A DNA stretch of 64,000 nucleotides from Trissonchulus latispiculum (lineage: Eukaryota; Nematoda; Enoplea; Enoplida; Ironidae): contig JASAND010008355.1 in NCBI GenBank assembly GCA_030248195.1, positions 1-64,000 of the forward strand, written 5' to 3'. This document shows positions 10,140 through 20,709 of this stretch, one piece after another (within the stretch, counting starts at the first letter, position 1; every line of letters starts with the position of its first letter). The notes under the pieces are model-generated. The model was not told the origin of the DNA and searched no databases. It saw only the letters and a program-made list of their open reading frames with translations. The position numbers and the translations under genes are program-made.

Positions 10140-11104
10140 GGTGGTGATTCCTTTTGTTCACATATTGTTGGTTGACGGCTCCAATAAAGATGAAATTTGA
10201 TGAAACTTTCCAAAATGAGTTCATTTGGTGTTCTAACACCCGCGCTTCAAGATTTCCGTTCAGGACGGTTTTTGCCAATTTTTTTACAGTTGAGCAGCAG
10301 CTGCATAATTATGACTATACTCAGTTGGAAGATCTCGTTGAGCTCTACACTTTTGCTTTTGGAAGCAACTTTGTAGCTCTTCTCTAGCTTGAGATATAGC
10401 CGATTTTCTTATTTCGGCGTTGAAAACTTGTCATTCTTGCAGAAATCAAACAATCAAAGATTCCTTGAGCTACGCAAGCCGTAAAATTAAACTAAGGGTG
10501 TCGATTTCAAGGTCTCGCCGAGGCTGATCATCTGAGGTATGATAATCTTCTAACTGCTATCCCGTGAGCTGCTATCATAAAAAATGTAGTTTTTGCAAAA
10601 ACATGACCAAATTTTTTCCAGCGATTGTGGAGCATTTACTATGCAAGCTAGAGGGTTGCCACTTACTAGACGTGTTTTACACAAAAATACCCAGGGACCC
10701 TTTTTTAGTTGCCCCGATTGCTGCTTTGTAGTTAAAGTGGCCGCTTGCTAGATTTGGGAAAAGTAGGCAAAATCCAGGTTGCGCAAACATGTTAGCTAAT
10801 TTCGTCATAACGAAGAGCGGTTTCACAATAATTAAAAAAGGGTCCCACAGATATTTAATAGTGGAATCGAATGATGTTGCCGATGCCTCACGAAAAAATT
10901 GACTTTAGTCTGCAAAAAATCTGGAAAATTAAAGTACTTCGAAAATCCAGTGACATAGTTTCCGAAAACTGAAGTTTGTTTCATTGTATTCATTAAAAAG
11001 AGAAAATCTTAAGCTCCATTTTGATGCACAAATGGCGTCTTAACTCCAAGTAATGAATGAGTAATAAGGGTTCAAAGTTGATGTCTCCAAAAGCAATCAC
11101 CACC
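10140..11104 (+). mobile_element. TTAA family A, copy 7 (duplicate of copy 3)
   Basis: 965 bp, near-identical to copy 3 including the GCAATC terminal mismatch, which shows common descent by duplication and not by separate insertion. Confidence 0.9.
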
Positions 11105-11144
11105 TTAAGAGAACACGCTCACTTAAGAGAACAAGTTCCCTTAA
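11105..11144. repeat. Double TTAA spacer: empty site for family B
   Basis: TTAA GAGAACACGCTCAC TTAA GAGAACAAGTTCCC TTAA. The central TTAA (11123-11126) is where family B copy 1 sits in the sister block (6096-7109). The flanks match base for base, with no footprint. Confidence 0.9.
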
Positions 11145-12126
11145 GGTGGTGATTCCTTTTGGGCAAATATTGTTGATTGACGGCGTAAACCAGGATGACA
11201 TTCAACGAAACTTTCCAAAATAAGTTGTTTTAGCATTCTAACACCCTCTGCGCAATCGCGCTTCAAAAATTCAACATTTGCGTTCAGGGCGGTTTTTGCC
11301 AATTTCTGAACGTTTGGTAGCAGCTGCATGGCTATGACTATATCCATTCGAAAGAACTCGTTAAACTCTACAATTTTGCTTTTGGAAGCAACTTTCTAGC
11401 TTTTCCCTATCGTGAGATATAGCCAATTTTCTTATTTTGGCGTCAAAAACTTGTCTTTTCTGCAGAAATCAAATAATCCACTACTTCTTGAGCTACGAAA
11501 GCCGTAAAATTTAACTAAGGGTGTCGATTTAAAGGTCTCACAGAGGCCAATTATCGGAGGCATGACCATCGTACAATTGCTATCCCTTAGGCTGCTATCA
11601 CAAAAAATGTAGTTTTTGCAAAAACACGACCAAATTTTTTCCAGGGATTGTGCAGAATTTAGTATGCAAACTAGAGAGTTGCCACTTAGCAGATGTGTTC
11701 TACACAAAAATACCCCGGGACCCTTTTTTAGTTGCCCCGATAGCTGCTTTCTAACTGAAGTAGTGGCTTGCCAAAGTAGTGAAAAGTAGGCAATATCCAG
11801 GTTGCGCAGGCATTTTAGTTTATTTCTCCATAACGAAGAGCGATATCACAATAACTAAAAAAGGGTCCCCAGCTATTTGATAGAGGTATCGAATGCTCTA
11901 ACCGATGTCCTGCGAAAAAATTTACTTCAGCCTGCAAAAAATCTGAAAAATTATACTTCTTCTAAAATACAGGAAAAACATTTTGGAAAGCCAAACTTAG
12001 ATTCATTGTACTCATTAAAACGAGAAAATGTTAAGCTACATTTTGATATAAAGATGACTTCTTAACTCCAAATAATGAATGAATAATAGTGGTTCAAAGT
12101 TGATGTCTCCAAAAGGAATCACCACC
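11145..12126 (+). mobile_element. TTAA family A, copy 8 (duplicate of copy 4)
   Basis: 982 bp, near-identical to copy 4. It shares one TTAA (12127-12130) with copy 9, as copy 4 does with copy 5. Confidence 0.9.
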
Positions 12127-12130
12127 TTAA

Positions 12131-13111
12131 GGTGGTGATTCCTTTTGGGCACATATTGTTATTTGGTGGCGTAAATCAAGACGAAATTTGATGAAACTTT
12201 CCGAAATAAGTTCTTTTAGCGTTCTAACACCCTCCGCGCAATCCCGATTCAGAAATTCGATATTTCCGGTCATAGTGGTTTTTCCCAATTTCTGAACGTT
12301 TGGCAGCTGCTATACAGTTATGACTATATTCATTCAAAAGATCTCATTGAGCTTCACATTTTTGCTTTTTAAAGTAGGTTTCTATCTTTGCTCTACCGTG
12401 AGATATAGCCGATTTTCTAGTTTTGGCGTCAAAAACTAGTCATTTTTGTAGAAATCAAATAATCCAACATTTCTTGAACTATGCAAGCCGTAAAATCAAA
12501 CTAAGGGCGTCGATCTGAAGGTCTCACATGGACAAATAATCCGACGCACGATCGTCTTCCAACTACTATCCTGTAGGCTGCTATCATAAGAAATGTAGTT
12601 TTTGCAAAAACACGACCAATTTTTTTCCAAAGATTGTGGAGCATTCACAATGCGAGCTGGGGGCTGCTACTGAACAAATGTGTTCTGCACAAATATACCC
12701 AGGGACGATTTTTTAGTTTCCCCGATTACTGCTTTCTAGCTATAGTAATCGCTTGACAAATTTGGAAAAAGTAGGTAAAATCCAGGTTATGCACACATTT
12801 CAGCTTATTTCTCTATAACGAAGAGCGATTTCACAATAAATAAAAAATCGTCCCCAGCTATTTGATGGAGGTATCGAATAATATAACCGATGTCTCACGA
12901 AAAAATTTACTTCAGTCTGCAAAAATTCTGGAAAATTATACTTCTTCTAAAATGTGTTATAAATATTTTAGAAAAGCAACATTAGTTTCATGGCATGCAT
13001 TAAAAAGAGAAAATACCAAGCTACATTTTGATATAAAAATGGCTTCTTAACTTTAAGTAATGAATGAGTTATAATGGTGCAAACTTTATGTGACCAAAGG
13101 GAATCACCACC
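12131..13111 (+). mobile_element. TTAA family A, copy 9 (complete, end of train)
   Basis: 981 bp. Left half as in copy 5, right half distinct (GCGAGCTGGGGGCTGCTACT). Ends AAAGGGAATCACCACC at TTAA 13112, which is also the left TTAA of family C copy 1. Confidence 0.9.
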
Positions 13112-13115
13112 TTAA

Positions 13116-13314
13116 GTGAATGTGCAGTATCGCTAAAAAGCAATCACCGGCTTTACTTATTTATTTTGTATAATTGCTGTGGTCATTTTTATGGTATGAA
13201 TGACTCCATTTTCTTGGAAAGAACTAAGCATTCACCATTAATGGGTCAAATCTTTAGAATTTTAACACTCAACAGCAGTTTCTCTATTTGTGGTTCCGTA
13301 TTTTCCGAATTCAC
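13116..13314. mobile_element. TTAA family C, copy 1 (199 bp)
   Basis: Starts GTGAATGTGCAGTATCGC and ends CCGAATTCAC, with short inverted ends GTGAAT and TTAA on both sides. It contains no ORF of its own, although the minus-strand reading frame at 13262 runs into it. Confidence 0.75.
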
Positions 13315-13579
13315 TTAAGGGAACATGTTGACAAATTTGGCTCAAATTGTGCTGATATGTAGCCTTACTGACCCTGCCACAATAACATAAATTAAAACTT
13401 GTTTCCTTCGCAAATGGACGCGTGTTTGTTACTTTGAGTATCCAGTTGAATACCAAGTCAACTGCCTGACCGGTACATTCTTCTAGCGACTGTGCAGCCT
13501 GCCACACGAAAAGAAAACAGCATAACACAGTTGTTAAGCAACGAAATACGTGTAAATGGTTGAGTTCTTCCCGATACAT
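13262..13579 (-). CDS. Possible secreted-protein ORF, disrupted by family C (copy 1)
   Basis: The ORF begins with a charged head, then a hydrophobic stretch CLTTVLCCFLFVWQAAQS that looks like a signal peptide, then a Cys-containing mature region (SLEECTGQAV, NLCYCGRVSK, NLSQICQHVP). The reading frame crosses TTAA at 13315 into family C, so its last ~18 residues come from the transposon. A good acceptor-like tract (TTTTCTTTTCGTGTGGCAG) also lies inside the apparent signal region, so part of this may be intron. I do not recognise a family. It is repeated in the next 1.21-kb unit. Confidence 0.25.
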   Translation of the reverse strand: MYREELNHLHVFRCLTTVLCCFLFVWQAAQSLEECTGQAVDLVFNWILKVTNTRPFAKETSFNLCYCGRVSKATYQHNLSQICQHVPLSEFGKYGTTNRETAVEC

Positions 13580-14322
13580 CCATTTTCAAAACTCAGTCAA
13601 GTCTTCTAAACTAAGGCAAATTCAAGGTAAAATCCCTCAATTCAGTGGTCCTTTCAAACGATGAAATTTCAGTTTTTCGAAAATAACTTGAAATAGGTGG
13701 CAAATACGCGATTACGCCAAGAAGAATAGTTGTTCAGCATCATGAAAGCTATCGATTGATATACATATTGTGTATATTGGACAATCTTCAAAAATTCGTT
13801 TTTGACGGATTTTGCAACTATTTTCATGTTTCAAGTTGAATATAACAATAATGCCACGGCAGAATTCCTTCATATTTGGCAAAATTTTGTAGACCTATGG
13901 GGTGTACGTTCACACCAAATTTCAGCTTCCGGACTTGCACCCCATTTAAATTATTCGATTCGGCGGCCAAAATTTTCCAAATTTTTGGCATTTCTTCAAG
14001 TTTGGGCTAGCATTGCTCTCTAACCATTAGGGTTGCAGCAAAAGCTAATGCCGTGTGCATGTGCTCCAATTAATGTCTTCTCTTGCTGTGCCAAAGCGTA
14101 GACGTTTGCACTGAACCAAACAGCTGTGAGAAATTTTTATGGAATTATGTTGGGTGTCGCTAAAATCGGGGGGTCGGCCAGGTTGTTCGAAGCGTAGCGG
14201 GCCATAGAAAGGCAGCTAAGAACAAACGAGTTGATACTTTTTTGCTCACGCACATGCTTCATATTCATGCCAAAAATGAATCAAATCGGAAGATGTTTGG
14301 GCAAAAGTTTAGTCGCCCCCCC
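13319..14322. repeat. 1.21-kb tandem repeat, unit 1 body
   Basis: The unit is family C plus this ~1.0-kb body. It begins TTAAGGGAACATGTTGAC and ends in a run of seven C before the next TTAA. The next copy is nearly identical. A 73-residue plus-strand ORF (13802) also repeats, without recognisable similarity. Confidence 0.85.
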
Positions 14323-14326
14323 TTAA

Positions 14327-14525
14327 GTGAATGTGCAGTATCGCTAAAAAGCAATCACCGGCTTTACTTATTTATTTTGTATAATTGCTGTGGTCATTTT
14401 TATGGTATGAATGACTCCATTTTCTTGGAAAGAACTAAGCATTCACCATTAATGGGTCAAATCTTTAGAATTTTAACACTCAACAGCAGTTTCTCTATTT
14501 GTGGTTCCGTATTTTCCGAATTCAC
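14327..14525. mobile_element. TTAA family C, copy 2 (199 bp)
   Basis: Same length and termini as copy 1, repeated as part of the 1.21-kb tandem unit, so it was probably copied with the unit and did not insert independently. Confidence 0.75.
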
Positions 14526-14790
14526 TTAAGGGAACATGTTGACAAATTTGGCTCAAATTGTGCTGATATGTAGCCTTACTGACCCTGCCACAATAACATA
14601 AATTAAAACTTGTTTCCTTCGCAAATGGACGCGTGTTTGTTACTTTGAGTATCCAGTTGAATACCAAGTCAACTGCCTGACCGGTACATTCTTCTAGCGA
14701 CTGTGCAGCCTGCCACACGAAAAGAAAACAGCATAACACAGTTGTTAAGCAACGAAATAGGTGTAAATGGTTGAGTTCTTCCCGATACAT
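14473..14790 (-). CDS. Possible secreted-protein ORF (copy 2)
   Basis: Identical to the 13262-13579 ORF except for one residue (HLHLFRCL for HLHVFRCL). The change is conservative, but one difference in 105 codons says little about selection. Confidence 0.25.
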   Translation of the reverse strand: MYREELNHLHLFRCLTTVLCCFLFVWQAAQSLEECTGQAVDLVFNWILKVTNTRPFAKETSFNLCYCGRVSKATYQHNLSQICQHVPLSEFGKYGTTNRETAVEC

Positions 14791-15535
14791 CCATTTTCAA
14801 AACTCAGTCAAGTCTTCTAAACTAAGGCAAATTGAAGGTAAAATCCCTCAATTCAGTGGTCCTTTCAAACGATGAAATTTCAGTTTTTCGAAAATAACTT
14901 GAAATAGGTGGCAAATACGCGATTGCGCCAAGAAGAATAGTTGTTCAGCATCATGAAAGCTATCGATTGATATACATATTGTGTATATTGGACAATCTTC
15001 AAAAATTCGTTTTTGACGGATTTTGCAACTATTTTCATGTTTCAAGTTGAATATAACAATAATGCCACGGCAGAATTCCTTCATATTTGGCAAAATTTTG
15101 TAGACCTATGGGGTGTACGTTCACACCAAATTTCAGCTTCCGGACTTGCACCCCATTTAAATTATTCGATTCGGCGGCCAAAATTTTCCAAATTTTTGGC
15201 ATTTCTTCAAGTTTGGGCTAGCATTGCTCTCTAACCATTAGGGTTGCAGCAAAGCTAATGCCGTGTGCATGTTGCCCAATATGTCTTCTCTTGCTGTGCC
15301 AAAGCGTAGACGTTTGCACTGAACCAAACAGCTGTGAGAAATTTTTATGGAATTATGTTGGGTGTCGCTAAAATCGGGGGGTCGGCCAGGTTGTTCGAAG
15401 CGTAGCGGGCCATAGAAAGGCAGCTAAGAACAAACGAGTTGATACTTTTTTGCTCACGCACATGCTTCATATTCATGCCAAAAATGAATCAAATCGGAAG
15501 ATGTTTGGGCAAAAGTTTAGTCGCCCCCCCCCCCC
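14530..15535. repeat. 1.21-kb tandem repeat, unit 2 body
   Basis: Second body copy, ending in a run of twelve C before TTAA at 15536. Differences from unit 1 are isolated bases and a short deletion near 15252-15280. Confidence 0.85.
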
Positions 15536-15539
15536 TTAA

Positions 15540-15722
15540 GTGAATGTGCAGTATCGCTAAAAAGCAATCACCGGCTTTACTTATTTATTTTGTATAATTG
15601 CTGTGGTCATTTTTATGGTATGAATGACTCCATTTTCATTCACCATTAATGGGTCAAATCTTTAGAATTTTAACACTCAACAGCAGTTTCTCTATTTGTG
15701 GTTCCGTATTTTCCGATTTCAC
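15540..15722. mobile_element. TTAA family C, copy 3 (183 bp, small deletion)
   Basis: Lacks about 16 bp after CTCCATTTTC relative to copies 1 and 2. The missing piece is flanked by CATT in the longer copies, suggesting microhomology deletion. Right end reads CCGATTTCAC and not CCGAATTCAC. Confidence 0.75.
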
Positions 15723-15744
15723 TTAAGGGAACACGTTCACTTAA
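15723..15744. repeat. TTAA-flanked 14-bp spacer, variant
   Basis: TTAA, GGGAACACGTTCAC, TTAA, between family C copy 3 and family B copy 2. Confidence 0.75.
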
Positions 15745-16749
15745 GGTGGTGGTATCCTTTTGTGCAGTGCTTTTGTAGTGTTTTTTGAAACGCTATAACT
15801 TTCGCAATTTTGGGAGTAGCAAAGAGCTTTATACATCGTTTTAAAGCTTATTATCTGTACATTCACATGAGCTTACAGAACTGGCAAAATTAGCAAAAAT
15901 AGCAGAAATTTTCTGACAAGCTGACATCTAACAGGATGAATATAGACCAAAAGTTTTTGAACATAGATTTCTCAAAACTGAAGAATCGGCCAAAAGTTCT
16001 TTTCGTGCCACGATATGAAGGACATATGGGCCGAGGGACGTTTTTTTGGATTTGGCTCAGCAGGACTTAACGGTAGAGAAAATTGGCCATATGCACAGTA
16101 ACACGAAATTTCGCAACTTCGCATTGAGTTTTCTCGCAACTGGAGATGTTTTAGCCCAAACCAAGAAAAACGTCCCTCCGCAGAAGTGCGAATTTCGATT
16201 TTGCCGAAAATCTCCGGAATCCGTCGAGTAGTTTTTGAGAAATCGATGTTCGAAACAAAATAATCGCAGTTTTGCCAAAATGGTTTTTCGGCCAAATCTC
16301 TAGCTTAAAGCAATAAAGTCCGGCTAATAGGCATTCATAAAATGGGCATTTTGACGCTGTATCAATTGAGTATGAATAAGCCAACTTTGTCCTTAACATG
16401 TGGCAGTAATTTTGAAAAAACTGATTTCCTCGAAAATGGCCATTTTTTGACCCTAAAAACAGTTTTTTGCTTATACTGACTTAACCACTGGAGATAGCTC
16501 AAAGGTTGTAAGAGCAAAAATGTTCATTTTCGAGTCCTCTTTCCAGCCATAGGAACCAATCCCGTGTCTTGTCTACCTACTGAGAGCTTAAGGCCAAAAA
16601 CCAAAACTTTCTTATCTTTTGGCCTAAGAATACGGGACTGGTCCTAAATTGTTAAAGAGCACGGAAATAGGTTATTTCGTAAGTTTTAGCCCTTTGCGTA
16701 AAGGATTAAAGCCGTAGGAGTCAAAAATACCCGAAAGGAAACCAGCACC
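15745..16749 (+). mobile_element. TTAA family B, copy 2 (1005 bp)
   Basis: Left end GGTGGTGGTATCCTTTTGTG, right end AAGGAAACCAGCACC, TTAA on both sides. Diverged from copy 1 throughout but collinear. It is followed by TTAAGAGAACATGTTCTC and a damaged second spacer ending TTCCCTTAA. Confidence 0.85.
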
Positions 16750-16769
16750 TTAAGAGAACATGTTCTCTA

Positions 16770-17350
16770 AAGTGGATGTTCCCTTAAGCGCGAGAATACG
16801 GTATTAATACATTTAATTTATTCAGAAATGGACTATTAGTGTAACAAAACTATTCGCTACTCTTTTTCGACAGCTGTTTAAATGTGCTTAATAAAAATCT
16901 TTAAGGTTGAAAACATTGAGGGGCACAAGCCAGCTTCCCCCTCTTTGCCATTTCGCTTTTCTGGCGTGTGGTTTGAACAATCGCCGGAATTTTTCCTGAT
17001 ATCGCTATGTTTGCTAACAAATAGCTAAAAACTTGGAGGCTGGACGAAGCTGGACTAAACTTGGAAAAAATGGAATTACGGGTTTCATTCACGGTAATCG
17101 GAAACTTTTGGATCCATGTTAACATATATACGAAAAGAAAATTATGTATCCAGACTCAAGTTGGGCTTGCCAAGCTACATGTCTTTTCTTTTTGCAATCA
17201 AACATTTATCTGAGACGCAAGTTTTCGAAATACTGGGTAGTCAAATTTATCTGGTATTTTTAATGTGCTTCTATACTTACAATATACCCCTGGTTTGAAA
17301 ATTCCGGGCGAATATTTTTATACTATAATAGTTTCCCGAAATGTCCACAA
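16770..17350. other. Gene-free stretch
   Basis: Mixed AT-rich sequence between the transposon train and the sushi-domain exons. Only short ORFs without similarity are present. No element ends recognised. Confidence 0.35.
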
Positions 17351-17359
17351 TTCCTAAGT

Positions 17360-17455
17360 TTGTTTTAGCAATTCGTCTGTCTGTCTGTCTGATCTCGGCC
17401 ACTCTGCCCGAAGGAAATATGGGGGTCAGTCTGTCAGTCAGTCAGTTAGCAATTC
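17360..17455. repeat. CTGT/CAGT tetranucleotide runs within a short direct repeat
   Basis: GCAATTCGTCTGTCTGTCTG at the left and CAGTCAGTCAGTTAGCAATT at the right enclose a 40-bp core. GCAATTCGTC is repeated at both ends. Confidence 0.6.
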
Positions 17456-17480
17456 GTCATTAAAAAGATCACTTTCCTTA

Positions 17481-17678
17481 TTTACAACAATTTGTGATTC
17501 ACCCCCATCTGTGGCTTATGCAACGGCTACTCCCCCAAAAACCGGCCTGGAAGGAGACACGATTACTCATTCATGTGATCCTAAATTCTATCTGTTCGAT
17601 GCAGCAACCGTTACATGCAATACCTACAAGGAATTGTCGACTCCTCCAGTCTGCAAAATTGAGTCTGTTTTCATCTAG
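17481..17678 (+). CDS. Sushi/CCP domain exon of a degraded membrane-protein gene
   Basis: The frame gives a complete four-cysteine complement-control module: TTIC at the first Cys, GLEGDTITHSCDPKFYLF at the second, AATVTC at the third, STPPVCK at the fourth. Spacing and the G-T-I-x-H-x-C and PPVC motifs fit the CCP fold, which in animals mediates extracellular protein binding. The frame ends at TAG 17676 and no ATG precedes it, so it is an internal exon or a broken gene piece. I see no clear acceptor; simple repeats lie just upstream. Further modules follow at 17779 and 18611, and a TM exon at 19268. Confidence 0.55.
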   Translation, partial: FTTICDSPPSVAYATATPPKTGLEGDTITHSCDPKFYLFDAATVTCNTYKELSTPPVCKIESVFI

Positions 17679-17778
17679 TACGAAAAATGGAGTATGACAG
17701 GAACGAGTGTCGTATGTAAATTGTCGAATGATATGCAAGCTACAACTCGAACACAACTCGTATAACTTGAAAGCAAGG

Positions 17779-17970
17779 TGGAAATTAGGCCTGAGGTTGC
17801 GAATGCTCAGCAAATTCTTTAACTTGAGTTGACTTCATGTTTTGAAGACAACAAAATTACTGAGGGTTTCAAAGTTGACTGCAAACACTAGACTCCAGCA
17901 AAATAGATAATAATCATTCCTGTTTTAAGGACAAGGGTTGCCGGTGCTCATCCCCATATACACAACGGTA
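17779..17970 (+). pseudogene. Second, frameshifted CCP remnant
   Basis: VEIRPEVANAQQIL stops at 17820. One base shift later the frame reads LELTSCFEDNKITEGFKVDC. GFKVDC matches the second-Cys region of CCP modules. Further on, NHSCFKDKGCRCSS (about 17905-17950) echoes HSCFRDKGY of the third module. It is a decayed module or modules, interrupted at 18020 by a foldback element. Confidence 0.4.
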
Positions 17971-18019
17971 AAGCCAGGGGTGTCCACGGGCTTCCGGTAC
18001 CATTCCATATTAGTGGTAC

Positions 18020-18415
18020 CAAGAGTACATAATAACTAAGAGTGTGACAAGCGTCACACTCTTAGTTATTGAAGCCGGGGACATCATCTGCACGATAACG
18101 ACTGACCACCGACACAAATGAGACTCTTGTGTCCCACAAATGAGTACCTAGTATGCTCACTCGCTTGTATGTTTATGTGTTGAAGCCAAAAACGTTCTGT
18201 CAGTTACTGGCCTCTTTCGAGCTTCAACACATAAACATAGAAGCGAGTGAGCATCACAAATGTGCACTAGGTACTCATTTGTTGGAGTGGTTACTGGGGT
18301 CTAATTTGTGTAGGGGTCAGCCGTCGTTATCGTGCAGATGATGTCTCCGGCCTTAATAAGCAAGAGCGTGACGCTTGTCACACTCTTAGTTATTATGTAC
18401 TCTTGGTGGCACCCA
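18020..18415. mobile_element. Foldback element (CAAGAGTACATAAT family), 7-bp TSD
   Basis: The left end CAAGAGTACATAATAACTAA and right end TAGTTATTATGTACTCTTG are inverted repeats extending almost to the centre, through GCACGATAACGAC and its complement near 18325. Flanks are GTGGTAC (18013-18019) and GTGGCAC (18416-18422), a 7-bp target duplication with one change. A secondary 40-bp perfect hairpin lies at 18031-18070. There is no ORF. 7-8-bp duplications and CA ends could fit P-type elements, but there is no transposase to decide. Confidence 0.8.
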
Positions 18416-18610
18416 TAATACTAGTGATATGTATGGTCACGCAATCTGAGTCAATATAATAACACTCTCCTATTTTCCTACAACAGGTATATATGTGTAG
18501 GCAGTGTTACTGTAAACACAAGAGTAGTTAGTTACAATCCTTACCGAAAGCACCAGTCTTTAATTTTTGTATACATATAAACTCTTACAACTGCTGACCC
18601 TTCACACTTT

Positions 18611-18802
18611 GATGATTGTCCGATAATTTTGCCGAGCAATACGCAAATATGGTTTTGGGGACTGTGCGTTAGGTCTAAAAACGCATGCGTAATAATTGGT
18701 GAATATCTCCATTCCTGCTTCAGAGACAAGGGCTACTTCAGCTTCGTGTTACAGCCAGACCTGCTGCATGTCGTCACATCGAATGATGGCGGCACCCGTT
18801 AG
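18611..18802 (+). CDS. Third CCP-like exon
   Basis: 64 open codons: DDCPIILPSNTQIW, then GLCVRSKNAC, IIGEYLHSCFRDKGYFSF, ending SNDGGTR. The C-P start, GEYLHSC and DKGY fit a CCP module, though the last cysteines are not obvious. The open frame extends upstream to about 18575. The terminal TAG shows the exon is either truncated or followed by an unrecognised donor. Confidence 0.4.
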   Translation, partial: DDCPIILPSNTQIWFWGLCVRSKNACVIIGEYLHSCFRDKGYFSFVLQPDLLHVVTSNDGGTR

Positions 18803-19267
18803 GAAAGAGGGAGAGACTGCTCACTAGTGGTACCAATGGTGGTCCCAATTTGCTACTAATTAATGTTTTTTGTGGCCAGAGCTCACGGCGAACCGACATG
18901 CGTTTAGTTCCTTGCCCAGGATAGCTACTTCAAGCGTAGCGGCAGCGGAGATTCGAAACCTCGAACTGTCGGATCCGCAGTCGAATTCCTTATGTTAGAT
19001 TAGGTTAAGGTTATTATTTAAAAAATTAATGAATAATCAAACATCTATATTGCTTGAGATTACTTCATTATCGGATGAGATTAGGTATATATATTGCATA
19101 ATTGTGCATAAAGTTTAGGTAGAGTCACACTTCGTAGTTGCAAGAATTAAACAACTAATATTTCAAACCAAAATTTGTATTGAAACACTGATTATCAGTT
19201 GTATCTGTAACTACAACTACATCCTGTTGAATTGTGTTTCAGAAATCTGTACAGGTGGAGTTAATCA

Positions 19268-19423
19268 GGAGATACTGATTGCACGAATATTGGACTTCTT
19301 GTATCAATTAGCGTTTTGCTTCTCGCTGGATTGATTGCAATTATTAGCTTTGCTCGCTACAAGCGGTATGTTCGCTACAAGGGTGAAGGAAACGCAACAA
19401 GCAGACCCCTAAAAGGGGAATAG
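19268..19423 (+). CDS. Transmembrane and cytoplasmic-tail exon
   Basis: The frame reads GDTDCTNI, then a hydrophobic span GLLVSISVLLLAGLIAIISF, then a basic stop-transfer ARYKRYVRYKGEG and a short tail ending RPLKGE before TAG (19421-19423). An acceptor-like AATCAG precedes it. On the same strand as the CCP exons, this fits the last exon of a single-pass type I membrane protein. Whether the whole gene is still expressed is doubtful given the frameshift in module 2. Confidence 0.5.
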   Translation, partial: GDTDCTNIGLLVSISVLLLAGLIAIISFARYKRYVRYKGEGNATSRPLKGE

Positions 19424-19429
19424 TTCTGC

Positions 19430-20090
<661 letters not shown>

Positions 20091-20364
20091 ATAGACTAAT
20101 GATCTAAACGAATTGGAAAGTCGTGTGGAAAACCTTGTAAACGCATTGAATTGAACTGAACACCAGTTGAGATTTTCTTTATTTTCTTTGTTATTTTTGG
20201 TATCTAAGTTGAGGTCAGCAGTTAATACTGTAAATTCTACTCTAAATGTTCCTCGCCAATACAATATCAACTGATGCGGTTACTGTTTTACTGTCAATGC
20301 CGGAATAAAACCTCAGTCCGACCAAAGCTAACTATTTCAAGCTTGAAAATATTACTCTTCTATT

Positions 20365-20700
20365 ATCAAGTAAGTTATTGGGCTGCAGATATCAATCAAC
20401 CTGTACAATAAAGGTTTACCCCTCCCCATAACTGAGTACCTGATGCAAAATAAGTGTATCATTACTTGCTTGCATGTTTGAGTGTAGAGTCTCGAAACGT
20501 TCTATCAGCAATCTCTTTCCACTTTTCAGCTTCAACACGTAAACATACAAGAGAGTGATGGTACACAATTGTGTACCAGGTACTCAGGTGTGGGGGTCAT
20601 TAGGCACTCAGTTGTGGGAGGGGTAGGCCGTTATTGTGCAGATCATGTCTGCATCGTAACTCAGAGTGGGACGCTTGTCACAATCTTAGTTGTTATTCAT
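20365..20700. mobile_element. Foldback element, CAAGAG family, decayed copy
   Basis: Right half keeps GGCCGTTATTGTGCAGATCA, GGGACGCTTGTCACAATCTT and GTTGTTATTCATTACC. The left half keeps GTTTACCCCTCCCC and ACTGAGTACC. Internal arms (TTCAACACGTAAACATACAA) match the 18020 copy. Termini and target duplication are no longer clear. Confidence 0.6.
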
Positions 20701-20709
20701 TACCTATTG

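Noticed and set aside
4815..13050. Repeated 62-, 68-, 77- and 91-aa ORFs inside family A elements
   Set aside because: They recur only because the elements are repeated; different copies have them broken, and no transposase or other motif is present.
15972..16399. 107-, 82- and 73-aa overlapping ORFs in family B copy 2
   Set aside because: Frames are not conserved as one continuous protein in copies 1 and 3 and have no recognised domain.
18940..18990. Possible tRNA B box near GATTCGAAACC
   Set aside because: The reverse complement has an extra T in the B-box core and no A box or cloverleaf could be drawn.
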